Both the position numbers and the translations under genes were made by a program. Shown in pieces: positions 33,888-43,940 of a stretch of DNA of 64,000 bases. The notes beneath the pieces were generated by a model. The model did not search any database and had not been told where the DNA came from. It saw only the letters and a list, made by a program, of their open reading frames with translations. Position 1 is the stretch's first letter; each line of letters starts with the position of its first letter. The DNA is taken from assembly GCA_963521185.1 (NCBI GenBank), contig CAUQTV010000013.1, positions 40,213 through 104,212 of the forward strand. Direction: 5' to 3'. Origin of the DNA: Enterobacter_D sp963521185. GTDB lineage: Bacteria > Pseudomonadota > Gammaproteobacteria > Enterobacterales > Enterobacteriaceae.

Positions 33888-35701
33888 TCCTCCACCCGGA
33901 CTTCACGAAACATTCCCATTTCCATGTGATAGAGCAAATGGCAGTGATACGCCCAGCGGCCAAGCGCATCTGCTGTCACTCTGTAACTGCGTTTTGTACC
34001 AGGGGGAACATCTATTGTGTGTTTACGAACCATGAAATTACCGTTTTCATCTTCCAGATCGCTCCACATACCATGCAGGTGAATGGGGTGAGTCATCATG
34101 GTATCGTTGATCAGCGTGATCCTGAGCCGCTCACCGTATTTCAGCAGCACCGGTGCGGCATCTGAAAACTTGATTCCGTTAAATGACCAGGCAAACTTTT
34201 CCATGTGGCCGGTTAAATGCAGTTCTATGGTACGGCCAGGTTCACGTCCGTCAGGATCCTCAAAGCGGCTTTTCAAATCCGCGTACGTGAGAACCTTTCT
34301 TCCGTTATTTCGAAGACCAATACCCGGATCATTTAATTTCGGAGAGACGCTCATCGCCTGCATATCAACCAGTGGGTTATCCGTTTCTGACGCAGGATGA
34401 CTTTGCATACCCGGCATTCCGGCCATCCGGGAATGATCCATACCGGCCATGCTGCTGTGATCCATGGGCGCGGAGGATGTCCCGCTATCCGGAAGGTCAG
34501 CACCGTCCATAGACATCATCTCTCCGCTGTTATCCATGCCTCCCATCTGGCTGTGGTCCATTCCTGCCATATCATGTCCCATTCCCCCCATACCCATATC
34601 TTCCATGGTCAACAGAGGACGGGGATCGAGGGGGGGAACGGCAGCACTTAACCCCTCTCTCGTGGCCAGTGTCCCTCGAGCGTAACCGGTCCTGTCCATG
34701 GATTGTGCGAAGATGGTATAGGCCTCACCCTGAGGCTCCACAATGACATCATAGGTTTCGGCAACGGCAATCCTGAATTCGTCAACGGTAACCGGGTTTA
34801 CATACTGGCCATCTGCAGCCACGACCGTCATTTTCAGCCCGGGGATACGGATATCGAAATAGGTCATTGCCGAGCCGTTGATAAACCGTAAGCGTATCTT
34901 TTCACCGGGACGGAACAGTCCGGTCCAGTTTTTCAGCGGGGCCTGCCCGTTCATGAGATAGGTGTAGGTGTAGCCACTGACATCCGCGAGGTCAGTCGGA
35001 TTCATTTTCATTTCAGCCCACATTTTCCGATCGGCAATGGTGGCTGACAGCCCCCTGGTATTCACGTCGCGGAAAAAAGAGCCAACGGTTGGTTTATTGA
35101 AATTGTAGTAATCCGACTGTTTTTTTAATTTTTTCAGCAGGCTGTGAGGATTTTCATCGGTCCAGTCAGACAACATGACCACATGCTCACGATCGTAAGC
35201 AAACGGTTCTGGCTCCCTGGCATCGATGATAATGGCACCGTATACCCCCTCCTGTTCCTGCAGACCGGAATGGCTGTGGTACCAGTAAGTCCCGTTCTGC
35301 TTAACCTTAAAGGTGTAAACGTAGGTATCATCAGGCTCTATGCCCATAAAACTCAGCCCCGGAACACCATCCATATTGGCCGGAAGAATAATGCCGTGCC
35401 AGTGAATGGACGTCTGTTCATTAAGACGGTTTTTGACCTTCAGGGTAATGGTGTCACCTTCTTTCCAGCGAAGAACGGGCCCCGGCAGGCCTCCATTGAT
35501 TGTTTTGGCCTGACGCTCACTGCCCGTGATATTGACGGCCGTTTCACCAATGGTCAGGTCAAACTGAGTACCCTGCAGGGATGCGGCAACTGGCAGGCTC
35601 AGACTGGAACGCGCATTGAAACTCCATACGCCAAGACTTCCGGCTACGCCAGAGAGGGTTAACCCCTTCAGGAAAGTTCGTCGAGACGTTTTCAACAGCA
35701 T
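33884..35701 (-). CDS. pcoA: Periplasmic multicopper oxidase PcoA
   Basis: I chose ATG 35701, giving 605 residues with a Tat signal (SRRTFLKGLTLSG). Copper ligand motifs are complete: HWHG, HSHSG, HPIHLHGMW and HCHLLYHMEMGM. A long Met/His-rich insert (MGGMGHDMAGMDHSQMGG and similar, about residues 355-435) is typical of PcoA/CopA. It oxidises Cu(I) and catechols in the periplasm and binds extra copper. Confidence 0.96.
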   Translation of the reverse strand: MLLKTSRRTFLKGLTLSGVAGSLGVWSFNARSSLSLPVAASLQGTQFDLTIGETAVNITGSERQAKTINGGLPGPVLRWKEGDTITLKVKNRLNEQTSIHWHGIILPANMDGVPGLSFMGIEPDDTYVYTFKVKQNGTYWYHSHSGLQEQEGVYGAIIIDAREPEPFAYDREHVVMLSDWTDENPHSLLKKLKKQSDYYNFNKPTVGSFFRDVNTRGLSATIADRKMWAEMKMNPTDLADVSGYTYTYLMNGQAPLKNWTGLFRPGEKIRLRFINGSAMTYFDIRIPGLKMTVVAADGQYVNPVTVDEFRIAVAETYDVIVEPQGEAYTIFAQSMDRTGYARGTLATREGLSAAVPPLDPRPLLTMEDMGMGGMGHDMAGMDHSQMGGMDNSGEMMSMDGADLPDSGTSSAPMDHSSMAGMDHSRMAGMPGMQSHPASETDNPLVDMQAMSVSPKLNDPGIGLRNNGRKVLTYADLKSRFEDPDGREPGRTIELHLTGHMEKFAWSFNGIKFSDAAPVLLKYGERLRITLINDTMMTHPIHLHGMWSDLEDENGNFMVRKHTIDVPPGTKRSYRVTADALGRWAYHCHLLYHMEMGMFREVRVEE

Positions 35702-35817
35702 GCGCATTCCCTTATTTAAAGTATGGTTACTGACAGAATTCGAGAACCGATTTAAATTAAATTACTGGTTCATCCACTTACAATGAAATGAATCTAGCAC
35801 ACCTTAAGAAACAAATT

Positions 35818-35835
35818 CATTACAATCGTGTAATG
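35818..35835. promoter_or_regulatory. Copper-box dyad between pcoA and the divergent SilE-like gene
   Basis: CATTACA-ATCG-TGTAATG is a perfect seven-base inverted repeat midway between the divergent starts, with a further half-site GTATTAC at 35845. It is probably the PcoR box of pcoA and may serve both genes. Confidence 0.6.
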
Positions 35836-35935
35836 TACATAGCTGTATTACATTTACGTCATCTTCCCCACAGGTTGATTATTTTTATATATGATCATAA
35901 GGACATCTTTTATGTACCTCAGAAGGTAATTACAC

Positions 35936-36385
35936 ATGAATATATTAATCACGACCACTGCGTTTACAGCTTTATTTTGTGGGGCAGCTTTTGCTCAGTC
36001 CAGTGATATTGCCCATGAAGCACATCGATTTGTTAATAATGCCTCAGCCGTCAGTCATGTGAATTCCTCGACGCATGAAAACTTACCGGACAGGGTTAAT
36101 AAAAACAACACGCCCTCATTCTCTGAAATGAATGAACATGAAAAGGCCATTGTTGCTCATTCATTTATGAACAACAGCGCGTCCTATGCGCATCAGAAAA
36201 TGATTGAGGAACATAAAAAAATGCTGTCCGGCAGTGATGCAAATTCAAAGACCTCGTCTTCTTCTTTTAACGAACTGAATGCCGGAGAAAAAGCCGCTCT
36301 CGTGCATGAGCAGGTCAATAATGCCGGTGCGGAAGCACATCAGACGCAGGCAAGAAAGCTTCGCGGGCTGTATTCGACCAAGTAA
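35936..36385 (+). CDS. Third SilE/PcoE-family periplasmic metal-binding protein
   Basis: The 149-residue protein has a signal peptide (TTAFTALFCGAAFA) and three spaced family repeats (DIAHEAHRFVNNAS, MNEHEKAIVAHSFMNN, GEKAALVHEQVNNAG). It has fewer Met and more His/Asn than PcoE or SilE. It is divergent from pcoA across a copper box. I recall pcoF-type names for a gene here but am not certain. Likely role: periplasmic Cu or Ag buffering. Confidence 0.8.
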   Translation: MNILITTTAFTALFCGAAFAQSSDIAHEAHRFVNNASAVSHVNSSTHENLPDRVNKNNTPSFSEMNEHEKAIVAHSFMNNSASYAHQKMIEEHKKMLSGSDANSKTSSSSFNELNAGEKAALVHEQVNNAGAEAHQTQARKLRGLYSTK

Positions 36386-36673
36386 CTGCAGGCGGGTTAG
36401 TGCTTAGCGTCAGGTGCGCAGCAGGGCTTTACTGACGGGTTACGTAGCAGGACATGAGCCCCATATTGCTCTGCCGTAACCTGTTTCAGTCCCGTTAATC
36501 ATCACCGTCGGGCTGGTCATACAGTTCCCAGAGCTTCAGGAGCAAACGGGAAACAAGATATGTTACAAAAATGACGACCATCAACGGTGCTCCCGATTAA
36601 CTGACAGATGACACGCCTCCTGAAAACCCCTAGCATACGCCGCAGTGTTCATGCTAACGGCGAATTCCAGTAA

Positions 36674-37411
36674 ATGTATTCTACCGATGTCGTAAAAGAA
36701 AATGCCTACCTTTCAGCCACCCGCTCGGGGCTGGAATCGAACGAGATCGCTACTCTTCAGCGCTCCTTGCCTTCCCGGTTTAATCTGCGGCATTTGAAAA
36801 AAAATGAATCATTAAAACTCGTACTGCAAAAGAAAGCGGGAAAATCACGTGTCGTGGCCTATAAATTTACGTCCGGTTCATTTAATTACACGGCGTATCG
36901 TATATCAGATAAAAAGTTCTATAACCTTTCCGATACTTCCGGGAAAGGCAGTCTCGATTATCCGTTACCGGCCACAGCAAGACTCAGTTCGCCTTTCAAT
37001 CCTGCAAGACTTAACCCGGTATCGGGAAAAGTGAGTCCCCATAATGGCATTGATTATTCCATGCCCATGAACACGAAAATAGTCAGCGTCATCGACGGAA
37101 AAATCACCCGGGCCGAATACAACAGTACCATGGGATATTTTGTTGAAGTAACGGGAAAAGCCGGTGTTAAAACTCGCTATCTCCACCTCAATAAAATACT
37201 CGTTACTAAAGGGGCCAGGGTTACACGGGGAGGTGCTATTGCGTTATCCGGTAACAGCGGACGTTCATCCGGTCCTCATCTGCATTACGAGCTGGTCATC
37301 AATAACAACCCTGTTAACTCTCTGGCGTTCCGGGCAGCGGCACCCGCTGATAACAAACTCGAACAGCATGCCTTTGCGCATGTCAGAGACTACGAACGAT
37401 ACCTGGACTGA
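36674..37411 (+). CDS. M23-family peptidase, possibly 5'-truncated
   Basis: The 245-residue product ends in a LytM domain with SPHNGIDYSMP (first zinc ligands), TRYLHLNK and GPHLHYEL (HxH), so the metalloenzyme site is complete. Upstream (about 20-100) is a linker domain as in MepM/YebA. There is no signal peptide or membrane anchor, a TAA lies directly before the ATG, and no ribosome site is evident; chromosomal homologues are longer. An M23 gene called pcoG is recalled from sil-pco islands. Its role in metal resistance is unclear. Confidence 0.75.
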   Translation: MYSTDVVKENAYLSATRSGLESNEIATLQRSLPSRFNLRHLKKNESLKLVLQKKAGKSRVVAYKFTSGSFNYTAYRISDKKFYNLSDTSGKGSLDYPLPATARLSSPFNPARLNPVSGKVSPHNGIDYSMPMNTKIVSVIDGKITRAEYNSTMGYFVEVTGKAGVKTRYLHLNKILVTKGARVTRGGAIALSGNSGRSSGPHLHYELVINNNPVNSLAFRAAAPADNKLEQHAFAHVRDYERYLD

Positions 37412-37444
37412 TAACGGGACCGCGACGCGGCCCCGTCTGCCGGA

Positions 37445-37642
37445 TTAATTTTTTTTATCGTTTTCACTTCCGTGATGTTGATGATCTCCATGCCCTCCGT
37501 GGCCGTGGAAAAGATGCATTAGCGGGCAGACCAGCAATAACAGATATGGCCAGTAACCTGCCACATGTGACCAGTGTTCGCGCAGGAGGGCAAATGCCGC
37601 GATCGCGGCGACAGCAATAAGCGCATAGGTGGTACTTTTCAT
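37445..37642 (-). CDS. DUF2933-type small membrane protein
   Basis: The 65-residue protein has two membrane segments (ALIAVAAIAAFALL and YWPYLLLLVCPLMHLF) and a His/Gly-rich tail (HGHGGHGDHQHHG). It is standard between silP and the M23 gene. The tail suggests metal binding at the inner membrane. It lies about 40 bases downstream of silP and is probably co-transcribed. Confidence 0.85.
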   Translation of the reverse strand: MKSTTYALIAVAAIAAFALLREHWSHVAGYWPYLLLLVCPLMHLFHGHGGHGDHQHHGSENDKKN

Positions 37643-37682
37643 ACTGGACTCCTTCTGTTCGTAACTGACCCTTCACTCAGTG

Positions 37683-40130
37683 TTATTTCCCGAGCCTGAC
37701 ACTTTTCAGACGCAACGCATTCACAATGACGCTGACGGAGGAAAGAGCCATGGCCGCCGCCGCAATAACTGGCGACAGCAGTATTCCATACACAGGATAA
37801 AGCAGACCTGCAGCCACAGGCACGCCAAGTGCGTTGTAGATAAATGCAAAAAACAGATTCTGTCGGATATTTTTCATGGTGATCTCTGACAGATGACGGG
37901 CCCTGTTCAGTATCATCAAGTCGCCTTTGAGAAGGGTGACTCCGGCACTTTCAATTGCCACATCTGTACCCGTTCCCATAGCTATGCCCACGTCAGCCGC
38001 TGCCAGCGCCGGGGCATCATTTACACCGTCCCCCGCCATCGCAACCACATGACCAGACGCTTTCAGTCGGGTTATCACTGCTTTTTTGCCGTCAGGCAGA
38101 ACCCCGGCTTCAACCTCATCTATTCCCAGTTTCCGTGCGACTGCTTCAGCAGTAAGCTGGTTATCCCCGGTGAGCATAACAATGCGGATCCCCGCCTGAC
38201 GCAAAGCTTTAAGCGCATCCGGCGTGGTTGCTTTCACGGGATCCGAGATAGCTATCAGGCCTGCAAGGTACCCATCTGTGGCCACATAGATAACGGTAGC
38301 GCCTTCCATCCGCAACGTATCCGCAACGGCCTTTTGATTATCAATAACGATACTGTTTTCCTGCATAGCCAGTTCATTACCAATAACAACCCGTTGACCT
38401 TCAACATCGCCTGAAACACCTTTCCCCGACGGAGCATTGAAATCACTGACTGCGGGTATCATGATCCCCCTGTGCTGGGCTGCCCGGACTACAGCCATAC
38501 CCAGCGGATGCTGCGAGCCTTTTTCCACTGCGGCCGCTACACGTAAAAGAGATGCTTCCCCACCCGGATTGAGACTGATAATCCCTGTCACCGTAGGCGA
38601 ACCTTCCGTGAGCGTGCCTGTTTTGTCGACAACCAGCGTGTCCACTTTTTCAAGACGCTCAAGGGCTTCGGCATTCCTGATTAACACCCCGGCCTGGGCT
38701 CCTTTGCCTACCCCCACCATTATTGACATCGGTGTGGCCAGCCCCAGTGCGCAGGGGCAGGCAATAATCAGGACCGACACAGCCGCAATCAGACCGTGCG
38801 CCATCCTGGGCTCGGGCCCCCAGACAGACCAGATCACGAAAGCAACAACCGCGATAAGTATCACCAGAGGAACAAACCAGCCTGAAACGCTGTCAGCCAT
38901 TCTCTGGATGGGGGCACGCGAACGCTGTGCATCAGCGACCATCTGAACAATTCGTGAGAGCATCGTTTCATCACCGACTTTCTCTGCACGGATGATAAGA
39001 CTACCTGTCTGATTAATCGTCCCCCCAATGACAGGGTCACCCTTCGTTTTGGTAACCGGCATAGACTCCCCGGTCACCATCGATTCATCAACGGTTGTTT
39101 TGCCTTCGATCACGATACCGTCGACCGGAATACTCTCTCCAGGTCTGATGCGGAGCTTATCGCCAGGCAGGACATCTTCCGCATTAATATCCGTTTCATG
39201 ACCGTCATGATCCAGCCGTCTGGCGGTTTTGGGGGCAAGGTTCAGAAGCGCAGTAATGGCGCCTGAGGTTTGTTCCCGTGCCCGCAGCTCAAGAACCTGT
39301 CCCAGCAGAACAAGCACCGTAATAACTGCTGCGGCTTCAAAATAAACGGCCACCAGGCCATCCATGTTTCTGAACGATGCAGGAAACCAGGAGGGGAAGA
39401 CGGTTGCAATGACGCTGTAAACCCAGGCTACGCCGGTCCCCATTGCAACAAGGGTAAACATGTTCAGGGAGCGGTTACGTAACGACATTCCGGCCCGGGC
39501 GAAGAATGGCCAGCCACACCACAACACGACAGGGGAGGCCAGAAGCAACTGCAGCCATGTGTTGTACTGTGGCGGTACTGTATTCCTCAAGTCGGGAAAC
39601 AGATGAGATCCCATTTCGAGTACCAGAACCGGAAACGCCAGCAACAACCCCAGCCAGAAGCGTCTTGTCATGTCGTGAAGTTCATCACTCGGCCCCGTGG
39701 ATGCCGTAGCTACGAGCGGCTCCAGTGCCATTCCACAGACAGGACAGCTTCCGGGACCACTGCGGCGTATCTCCGGGTGCATCGGACATGTCCACACACC
39801 TTCAGAATTCTCTTTTTCCGCCTGGTGGTGAGGCTGTTTTATCTGATCAGGGCTGACTTCGTGATGATCGTGGTGATGGTGATGGGAATGTTCACTGGCA
39901 TCTTCGGTAAGATAACGATCGGGATGGGCTTTAAATTTACTCTCACAGCTGGCGGAGCAGAAATAAAGTTGATGGTCCTGGTATCGAATGCTGCTGTGCG
40001 CCCTGTCGGGCAGGATGGCCATCCCGCACACGGGATCTCTCACCTTATGCAATACGTGGCCCTCGTCCGGGGATAATGTCTGCTCAGAAGCAGTCTGGTT
40101 GTTGTGTTGCACTGCATTGTCATTTTTCAC
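37683..40130 (-). CDS. silP: Silver/copper P-type ATPase SilP
   Basis: This 815-residue P1B ATPase has, in place of an HMA domain, a YHS-type domain (VRDPVCGMAILPD, CSASCESKF), a His run (HSHHHHHDHH) and a heavy-metal-binding motif (WTCPMHPEIR, CPVCGMALEP). The transport core has CPC in ACPCALGLATP, phosphorylation site DKTGTLTEG, TGE (MVTGESMP) and GDGVNDAPAL. It exports Ag(I)/Cu(I) from cytoplasm to periplasm for SilCBA. Confidence 0.95.
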   Translation of the reverse strand: MKNDNAVQHNNQTASEQTLSPDEGHVLHKVRDPVCGMAILPDRAHSSIRYQDHQLYFCSASCESKFKAHPDRYLTEDASEHSHHHHHDHHEVSPDQIKQPHHQAEKENSEGVWTCPMHPEIRRSGPGSCPVCGMALEPLVATASTGPSDELHDMTRRFWLGLLLAFPVLVLEMGSHLFPDLRNTVPPQYNTWLQLLLASPVVLWCGWPFFARAGMSLRNRSLNMFTLVAMGTGVAWVYSVIATVFPSWFPASFRNMDGLVAVYFEAAAVITVLVLLGQVLELRAREQTSGAITALLNLAPKTARRLDHDGHETDINAEDVLPGDKLRIRPGESIPVDGIVIEGKTTVDESMVTGESMPVTKTKGDPVIGGTINQTGSLIIRAEKVGDETMLSRIVQMVADAQRSRAPIQRMADSVSGWFVPLVILIAVVAFVIWSVWGPEPRMAHGLIAAVSVLIIACPCALGLATPMSIMVGVGKGAQAGVLIRNAEALERLEKVDTLVVDKTGTLTEGSPTVTGIISLNPGGEASLLRVAAAVEKGSQHPLGMAVVRAAQHRGIMIPAVSDFNAPSGKGVSGDVEGQRVVIGNELAMQENSIVIDNQKAVADTLRMEGATVIYVATDGYLAGLIAISDPVKATTPDALKALRQAGIRIVMLTGDNQLTAEAVARKLGIDEVEAGVLPDGKKAVITRLKASGHVVAMAGDGVNDAPALAAADVGIAMGTGTDVAIESAGVTLLKGDLMILNRARHLSEITMKNIRQNLFFAFIYNALGVPVAAGLLYPVYGILLSPVIAAAAMALSSVSVIVNALRLKSVRLGK

Positions 40131-40256
40131 AGTAACTCTCCTTATGCATACCGAAGCATCTTCTGTCTTCAGGGTATGTCATGGATGCGATTACCACGAA
40201 TATCGCCGGCACAGGAGTGCCTGCTACCGGCGTCCCGTTATCAGCCGTTCCGCTGA

Positions 40257-40703
40257 CTATTCGATTCGCTGGAAGACTTTTTTACTTCCATCCGGTGAGA
40301 ATGCGATAACATCGTAAGCCTCTTTTCGGGCTCCCATCTCCATTCCAGGACTTCCTGCTGGCATACCGGGGGTGGCGAGACCGTATATACCCGAACCAGA
40401 CTGCATTGCCTTATGTATCGTTGTCGCAGGCACATGGCCTTCAATGATCAAATTACCGGCAACCGCGGTATGACAACTTCGTAGTCCTGCAGGAATAGCA
40501 TGCTTTTCTTTCAGGGCTGACAGCGCCTGATCATTCATGACGTGAGTTCGTACTTCAAACCCGTCTTTTTCCATCGCCTTGCCCCACAGGGAACAACAGC
40601 CACAGTTTTCAGATTTGTACATATCAATCACTTTTTCACTCGCCATTGCGGGCAGTGAAAGGCCGAGAGCCAGGGCCACCAGGACCACTTTTTTCATACT
40701 CAC
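40257..40703 (-). CDS. silG: DUF411 metal-binding protein (SilG)
   Basis: The 148-residue protein has a signal peptide (VALALGLSLPAMA) and a CopG/DUF411 thioredoxin-like domain with YKSENCGCCSLW. It lies between silA and silP, where silG/orf105 is placed in sil loci; the name is from position. Likely role: periplasmic Cu/Ag binding or transfer. Confidence 0.8.
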   Translation of the reverse strand: MSMKKVVLVALALGLSLPAMASEKVIDMYKSENCGCCSLWGKAMEKDGFEVRTHVMNDQALSALKEKHAIPAGLRSCHTAVAGNLIIEGHVPATTIHKAMQSGSGIYGLATPGMPAGSPGMEMGARKEAYDVIAFSPDGSKKVFQRIE

Positions 40704-40783
40704 CTCTGTATATTATCGATATAACCCCTGACGTCAGGATGAATCAGTACAGAAGGGCACCCACAGAGGATGCCCTTACAGGG

Positions 40784-43700
40784 TTATGACACGCTTTTTT
40801 TATGTCTGCGCAGCCAGATTAATTTGTAGGCGGCAGGAATTATGAACAGGGACAGCAGCGGAGCCGTGATCATCCCACCAATCATGGGTGCCGCGATACG
40901 GCTCATGACTTCTGAACCTGCACCGGTTCCCCAGAGTATTGGCAGCAGACCCGCAATGATCACCGCCACGGTCATGGCTTTCGGCCGGACACGCAGCACG
41001 GCACCATGATAGAGGGCTTCATCAAGACCTTCCGGTGTGAACGTCTCTTTACGGGACAATTCCGGGTGCACTTCAATGGCATGACGCAGATACATCAGCA
41101 TGACCACGCCAAACTCTGCTGCCACCCCGGCCAGAGCGATAAACCCCGTTCCGGTTGCGACAGACATATGGAAGCCCTGCCAGTACAGGAACCATATCCC
41201 GCCAACCAGGGCGAACGGCAGGCTCATCAGGATCAGCAGGGCTTCATCAACCCGGCGGAATGCCAGATACAACAGGATGAAGATGATCATCACCGTCATC
41301 GGCACCATCAGCTTCAGTTTCTTGTTGGCATGCTCAAGCAGTTCAAACTGTCCGGAGAATGACACGCTGGTACCCGGTCTCAGTTTCACTTTCTGACTGA
41401 TCGCCGTTTTAATGTCATTAACCACCGACACCATATCCCTGCCGCGCGCGTCAATGTAAATCCAGCTGGCTGGACGGGCATTTTCCGTTTTCAGCATAGT
41501 CGGCCCGGAAACGACCTTAATATCCGCAACATCGCCCAGCGTGATCTGCTGCTTCATCGGGGTCAGGATCGGCATCTGTTTCAGGGCCTGCGGGCTGTTC
41601 CGGTAATCCTGCGGATAGCGGATATTAATCGGGTACCGGGCCACGCCTTCAACCGTTTCCCCTACCGTCGCGCCGCCGATGGCTGATGAGATGAACAGCT
41701 GCACATCGCCCACCGTCATTCCGTAGCGGGAGGCTTTTTCCCGGTTGATATCCACATCAATGTAGCGCCCGCCTTCCAGTCGCTCTGCGAGAGCAGACAC
41801 TACGCCGGGTACGGTTTTGGCGACCGCTTCGATACTCTGCGCCGTTGCATCGATATCGGACAGAACCGTTCCGGACACCTTGATACCTATCGGGCTTTTG
41901 ATCCCGGTTGAGAGCATATCAATACGGTTACGGATTGGCGGCACCCAGAGGTTTGCCAGCCCCGGTAAACGGACGGTCCTGTCGAGTTCTTCAATAATCT
42001 TGTCAATCGTCATGCCTGGACGCCACTGATCCTCAGGTTTGAGCTGGATCGTGGTTTCAACCATTTCGAGCGGTGCGGAATCCGTGGCGGTCTCTGCTTT
42101 ACCGGTCTTGCCAAATACAGAGGCCACTTCAGGAACGCTTTTGATTAACTTGTCCGTCGTCTGCAGGAGCGCTGCAGCTTCAGCCGGAGAGACACCCGGC
42201 AGGGTCGACGGCATATACAACAGGTCGCCCTCGTTAATCTTCGGCAGAAACTCACCGCCCACCTGGCTCAGCGGCCAGATAACGGTGAAAATGGACAAGG
42301 CCGCAACCAGCAGGGTTGTTTTTGGCCAGTGGAGAACCCGCAACAGCAATGGATGATACGCTTTGATCAGTACCCGGTTCAGGGGGTTACTGGTCTCTGC
42401 AGGAATTTTCCCCCGGATCCAGAATCCCATCAGAATCGGAATGACGATGATGGCCAGCGCGGCCGCGCCCGCCATGGAGTACGTTTTCGTGAATGCCAGC
42501 GGGCCAAACAGACGTCCTTCCTGACCTTCCAGGGTAAAGATAGGAATAAAGGACAGGGTGATGATCAGCAGGCTGATAAACAGTGCGGGTCCCACTTCAA
42601 CGGAGGCATCGGTAATCACCTTCCAGCGGGTGGCGTTGTCAATCTGCTCACCCGGATGCTGATGATCCCACTCCTCAAGCCGCTTATGCGCATTCTCAAT
42701 CATCACAATGGCGGCATCCACCATCGCACCGACGGCAATCGCTATCCCTCCCAGCGACATGATATTGGCGTTCAGTCCCTGGAAGTGCATGACGATAAAG
42801 GCGATACACAGACCAAGCGGCAGAGAGATAATCGCCACCAGGGCAGAACGTACGTGCCACAGGAACAGGGCACAGACGATGGCCACCACGATAAACTCTT
42901 CCAGAAGTTTGGAACTGAGGTTATCAATCGCCCGGTCGATGAGCTGGCTGCGATCGTAGGTGGTCACGATTTCAACGCCTTCCGGCAGGCTGGCCTTCAG
43001 CGTCTCAAGTTTATCCCTCACTGCCGTGATAACGTCGCGTGCATTTTTACCCGACCGCAGGATCACCACGCCGCCAGCGACTTCGCCCTGGCCGTTCAGC
43101 TCGGCAATACCACGCCGCATTTCAGGCCCGGTCTGCACGCGGGCAACATCCCGCAGATAAACCGGCACGCCGTTCTCGCCTGTTTTCAGGACGATGTTAT
43201 TAAAATCATCAATGCTCTGAAGATAACCGCTGGCACGGACCATATACTCAGCTTCGGCCATTTCAACGGATGAGCCACCGGCCTCCTGGTTAGACGATTC
43301 AAGGGCCTGTTTCACTTCGGGCAGGCTGATACCATACTGAGACAGTTTTACCGGATTGACCTGAATCTGGTACTGTTTCACCACGCCGCCAACCGAAGCG
43401 ACCTCAGCCACGTTCGGGATGGTTTTCAGCTCAAATTTCAGGAACCAGTCCTGCAGAGAACGCAGTTCTGAAAGGTCGTGTTTTCCGCTGCGATCGACAA
43501 GGGCATATTCAAATATCCAGCCCACCCCCGTGGCGTCCGGACCGATTTCAGAACTCACACCGGCGGGCAGTTTTCCCTGTACCTGGTTCAGGTACTCCAG
43601 CACGCGGGAACGGGCCCAGTACAGATCGGTGCCGTCTTCAAAAATGACATACACATACGAATCACCGAACTGTGAAAAACCACGCACGGTTTTTGCGCCA

Positions 43701-43930
43701 GGCACGGACAGCATGGTGGTGGTAAGTGGATAGGTGACCTGGTTTTCTACAATCTGCGGGGCCTGGCCGGGATAGCTGGTTTTGATAATGACCTGCACAT
43801 CTGACAGGTCAGGCAAGGCATCGACAGGCGTGTTAATAATCGTCCATGTGCCCCAGATGCTGAGAAACAGGGCCCCCATCATGACCAGGAAACGGTTGGC
43901 GACAGAGCGCCGGATAATCCATTCAATCAT
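40784..43930 (-). CDS. silA: RND silver/copper efflux pump SilA
   Basis: The 1048-residue CusA-type HME-RND pump has twelve membrane helices, two large periplasmic loops and the proton-relay helix 4 (IAIAVGAMVDAAIVMIENAHK). Substrate methionines match the CusA triad contexts (LLYMPSTLPG, PLEMVETTIQ, DMLSTGIKSP). It forms the SilCBA trans-envelope pump with proton-driven Ag(I)/Cu(I) export. It follows silB by ten bases. Confidence 0.97.
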   Translation of the reverse strand: MIEWIIRRSVANRFLVMMGALFLSIWGTWTIINTPVDALPDLSDVQVIIKTSYPGQAPQIVENQVTYPLTTTMLSVPGAKTVRGFSQFGDSYVYVIFEDGTDLYWARSRVLEYLNQVQGKLPAGVSSEIGPDATGVGWIFEYALVDRSGKHDLSELRSLQDWFLKFELKTIPNVAEVASVGGVVKQYQIQVNPVKLSQYGISLPEVKQALESSNQEAGGSSVEMAEAEYMVRASGYLQSIDDFNNIVLKTGENGVPVYLRDVARVQTGPEMRRGIAELNGQGEVAGGVVILRSGKNARDVITAVRDKLETLKASLPEGVEIVTTYDRSQLIDRAIDNLSSKLLEEFIVVAIVCALFLWHVRSALVAIISLPLGLCIAFIVMHFQGLNANIMSLGGIAIAVGAMVDAAIVMIENAHKRLEEWDHQHPGEQIDNATRWKVITDASVEVGPALFISLLIITLSFIPIFTLEGQEGRLFGPLAFTKTYSMAGAAALAIIVIPILMGFWIRGKIPAETSNPLNRVLIKAYHPLLLRVLHWPKTTLLVAALSIFTVIWPLSQVGGEFLPKINEGDLLYMPSTLPGVSPAEAAALLQTTDKLIKSVPEVASVFGKTGKAETATDSAPLEMVETTIQLKPEDQWRPGMTIDKIIEELDRTVRLPGLANLWVPPIRNRIDMLSTGIKSPIGIKVSGTVLSDIDATAQSIEAVAKTVPGVVSALAERLEGGRYIDVDINREKASRYGMTVGDVQLFISSAIGGATVGETVEGVARYPINIRYPQDYRNSPQALKQMPILTPMKQQITLGDVADIKVVSGPTMLKTENARPASWIYIDARGRDMVSVVNDIKTAISQKVKLRPGTSVSFSGQFELLEHANKKLKLMVPMTVMIIFILLYLAFRRVDEALLILMSLPFALVGGIWFLYWQGFHMSVATGTGFIALAGVAAEFGVVMLMYLRHAIEVHPELSRKETFTPEGLDEALYHGAVLRVRPKAMTVAVIIAGLLPILWGTGAGSEVMSRIAAPMIGGMITAPLLSLFIIPAAYKLIWLRRHKKSVS

Positions 43931-43940
43931 CGTCGTCTCC

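Noticed and set aside
42329..43273. 314-residue plus-strand frame inside silA
   Set aside because: His/Gln-rich antisense shadow of the SilA gene.
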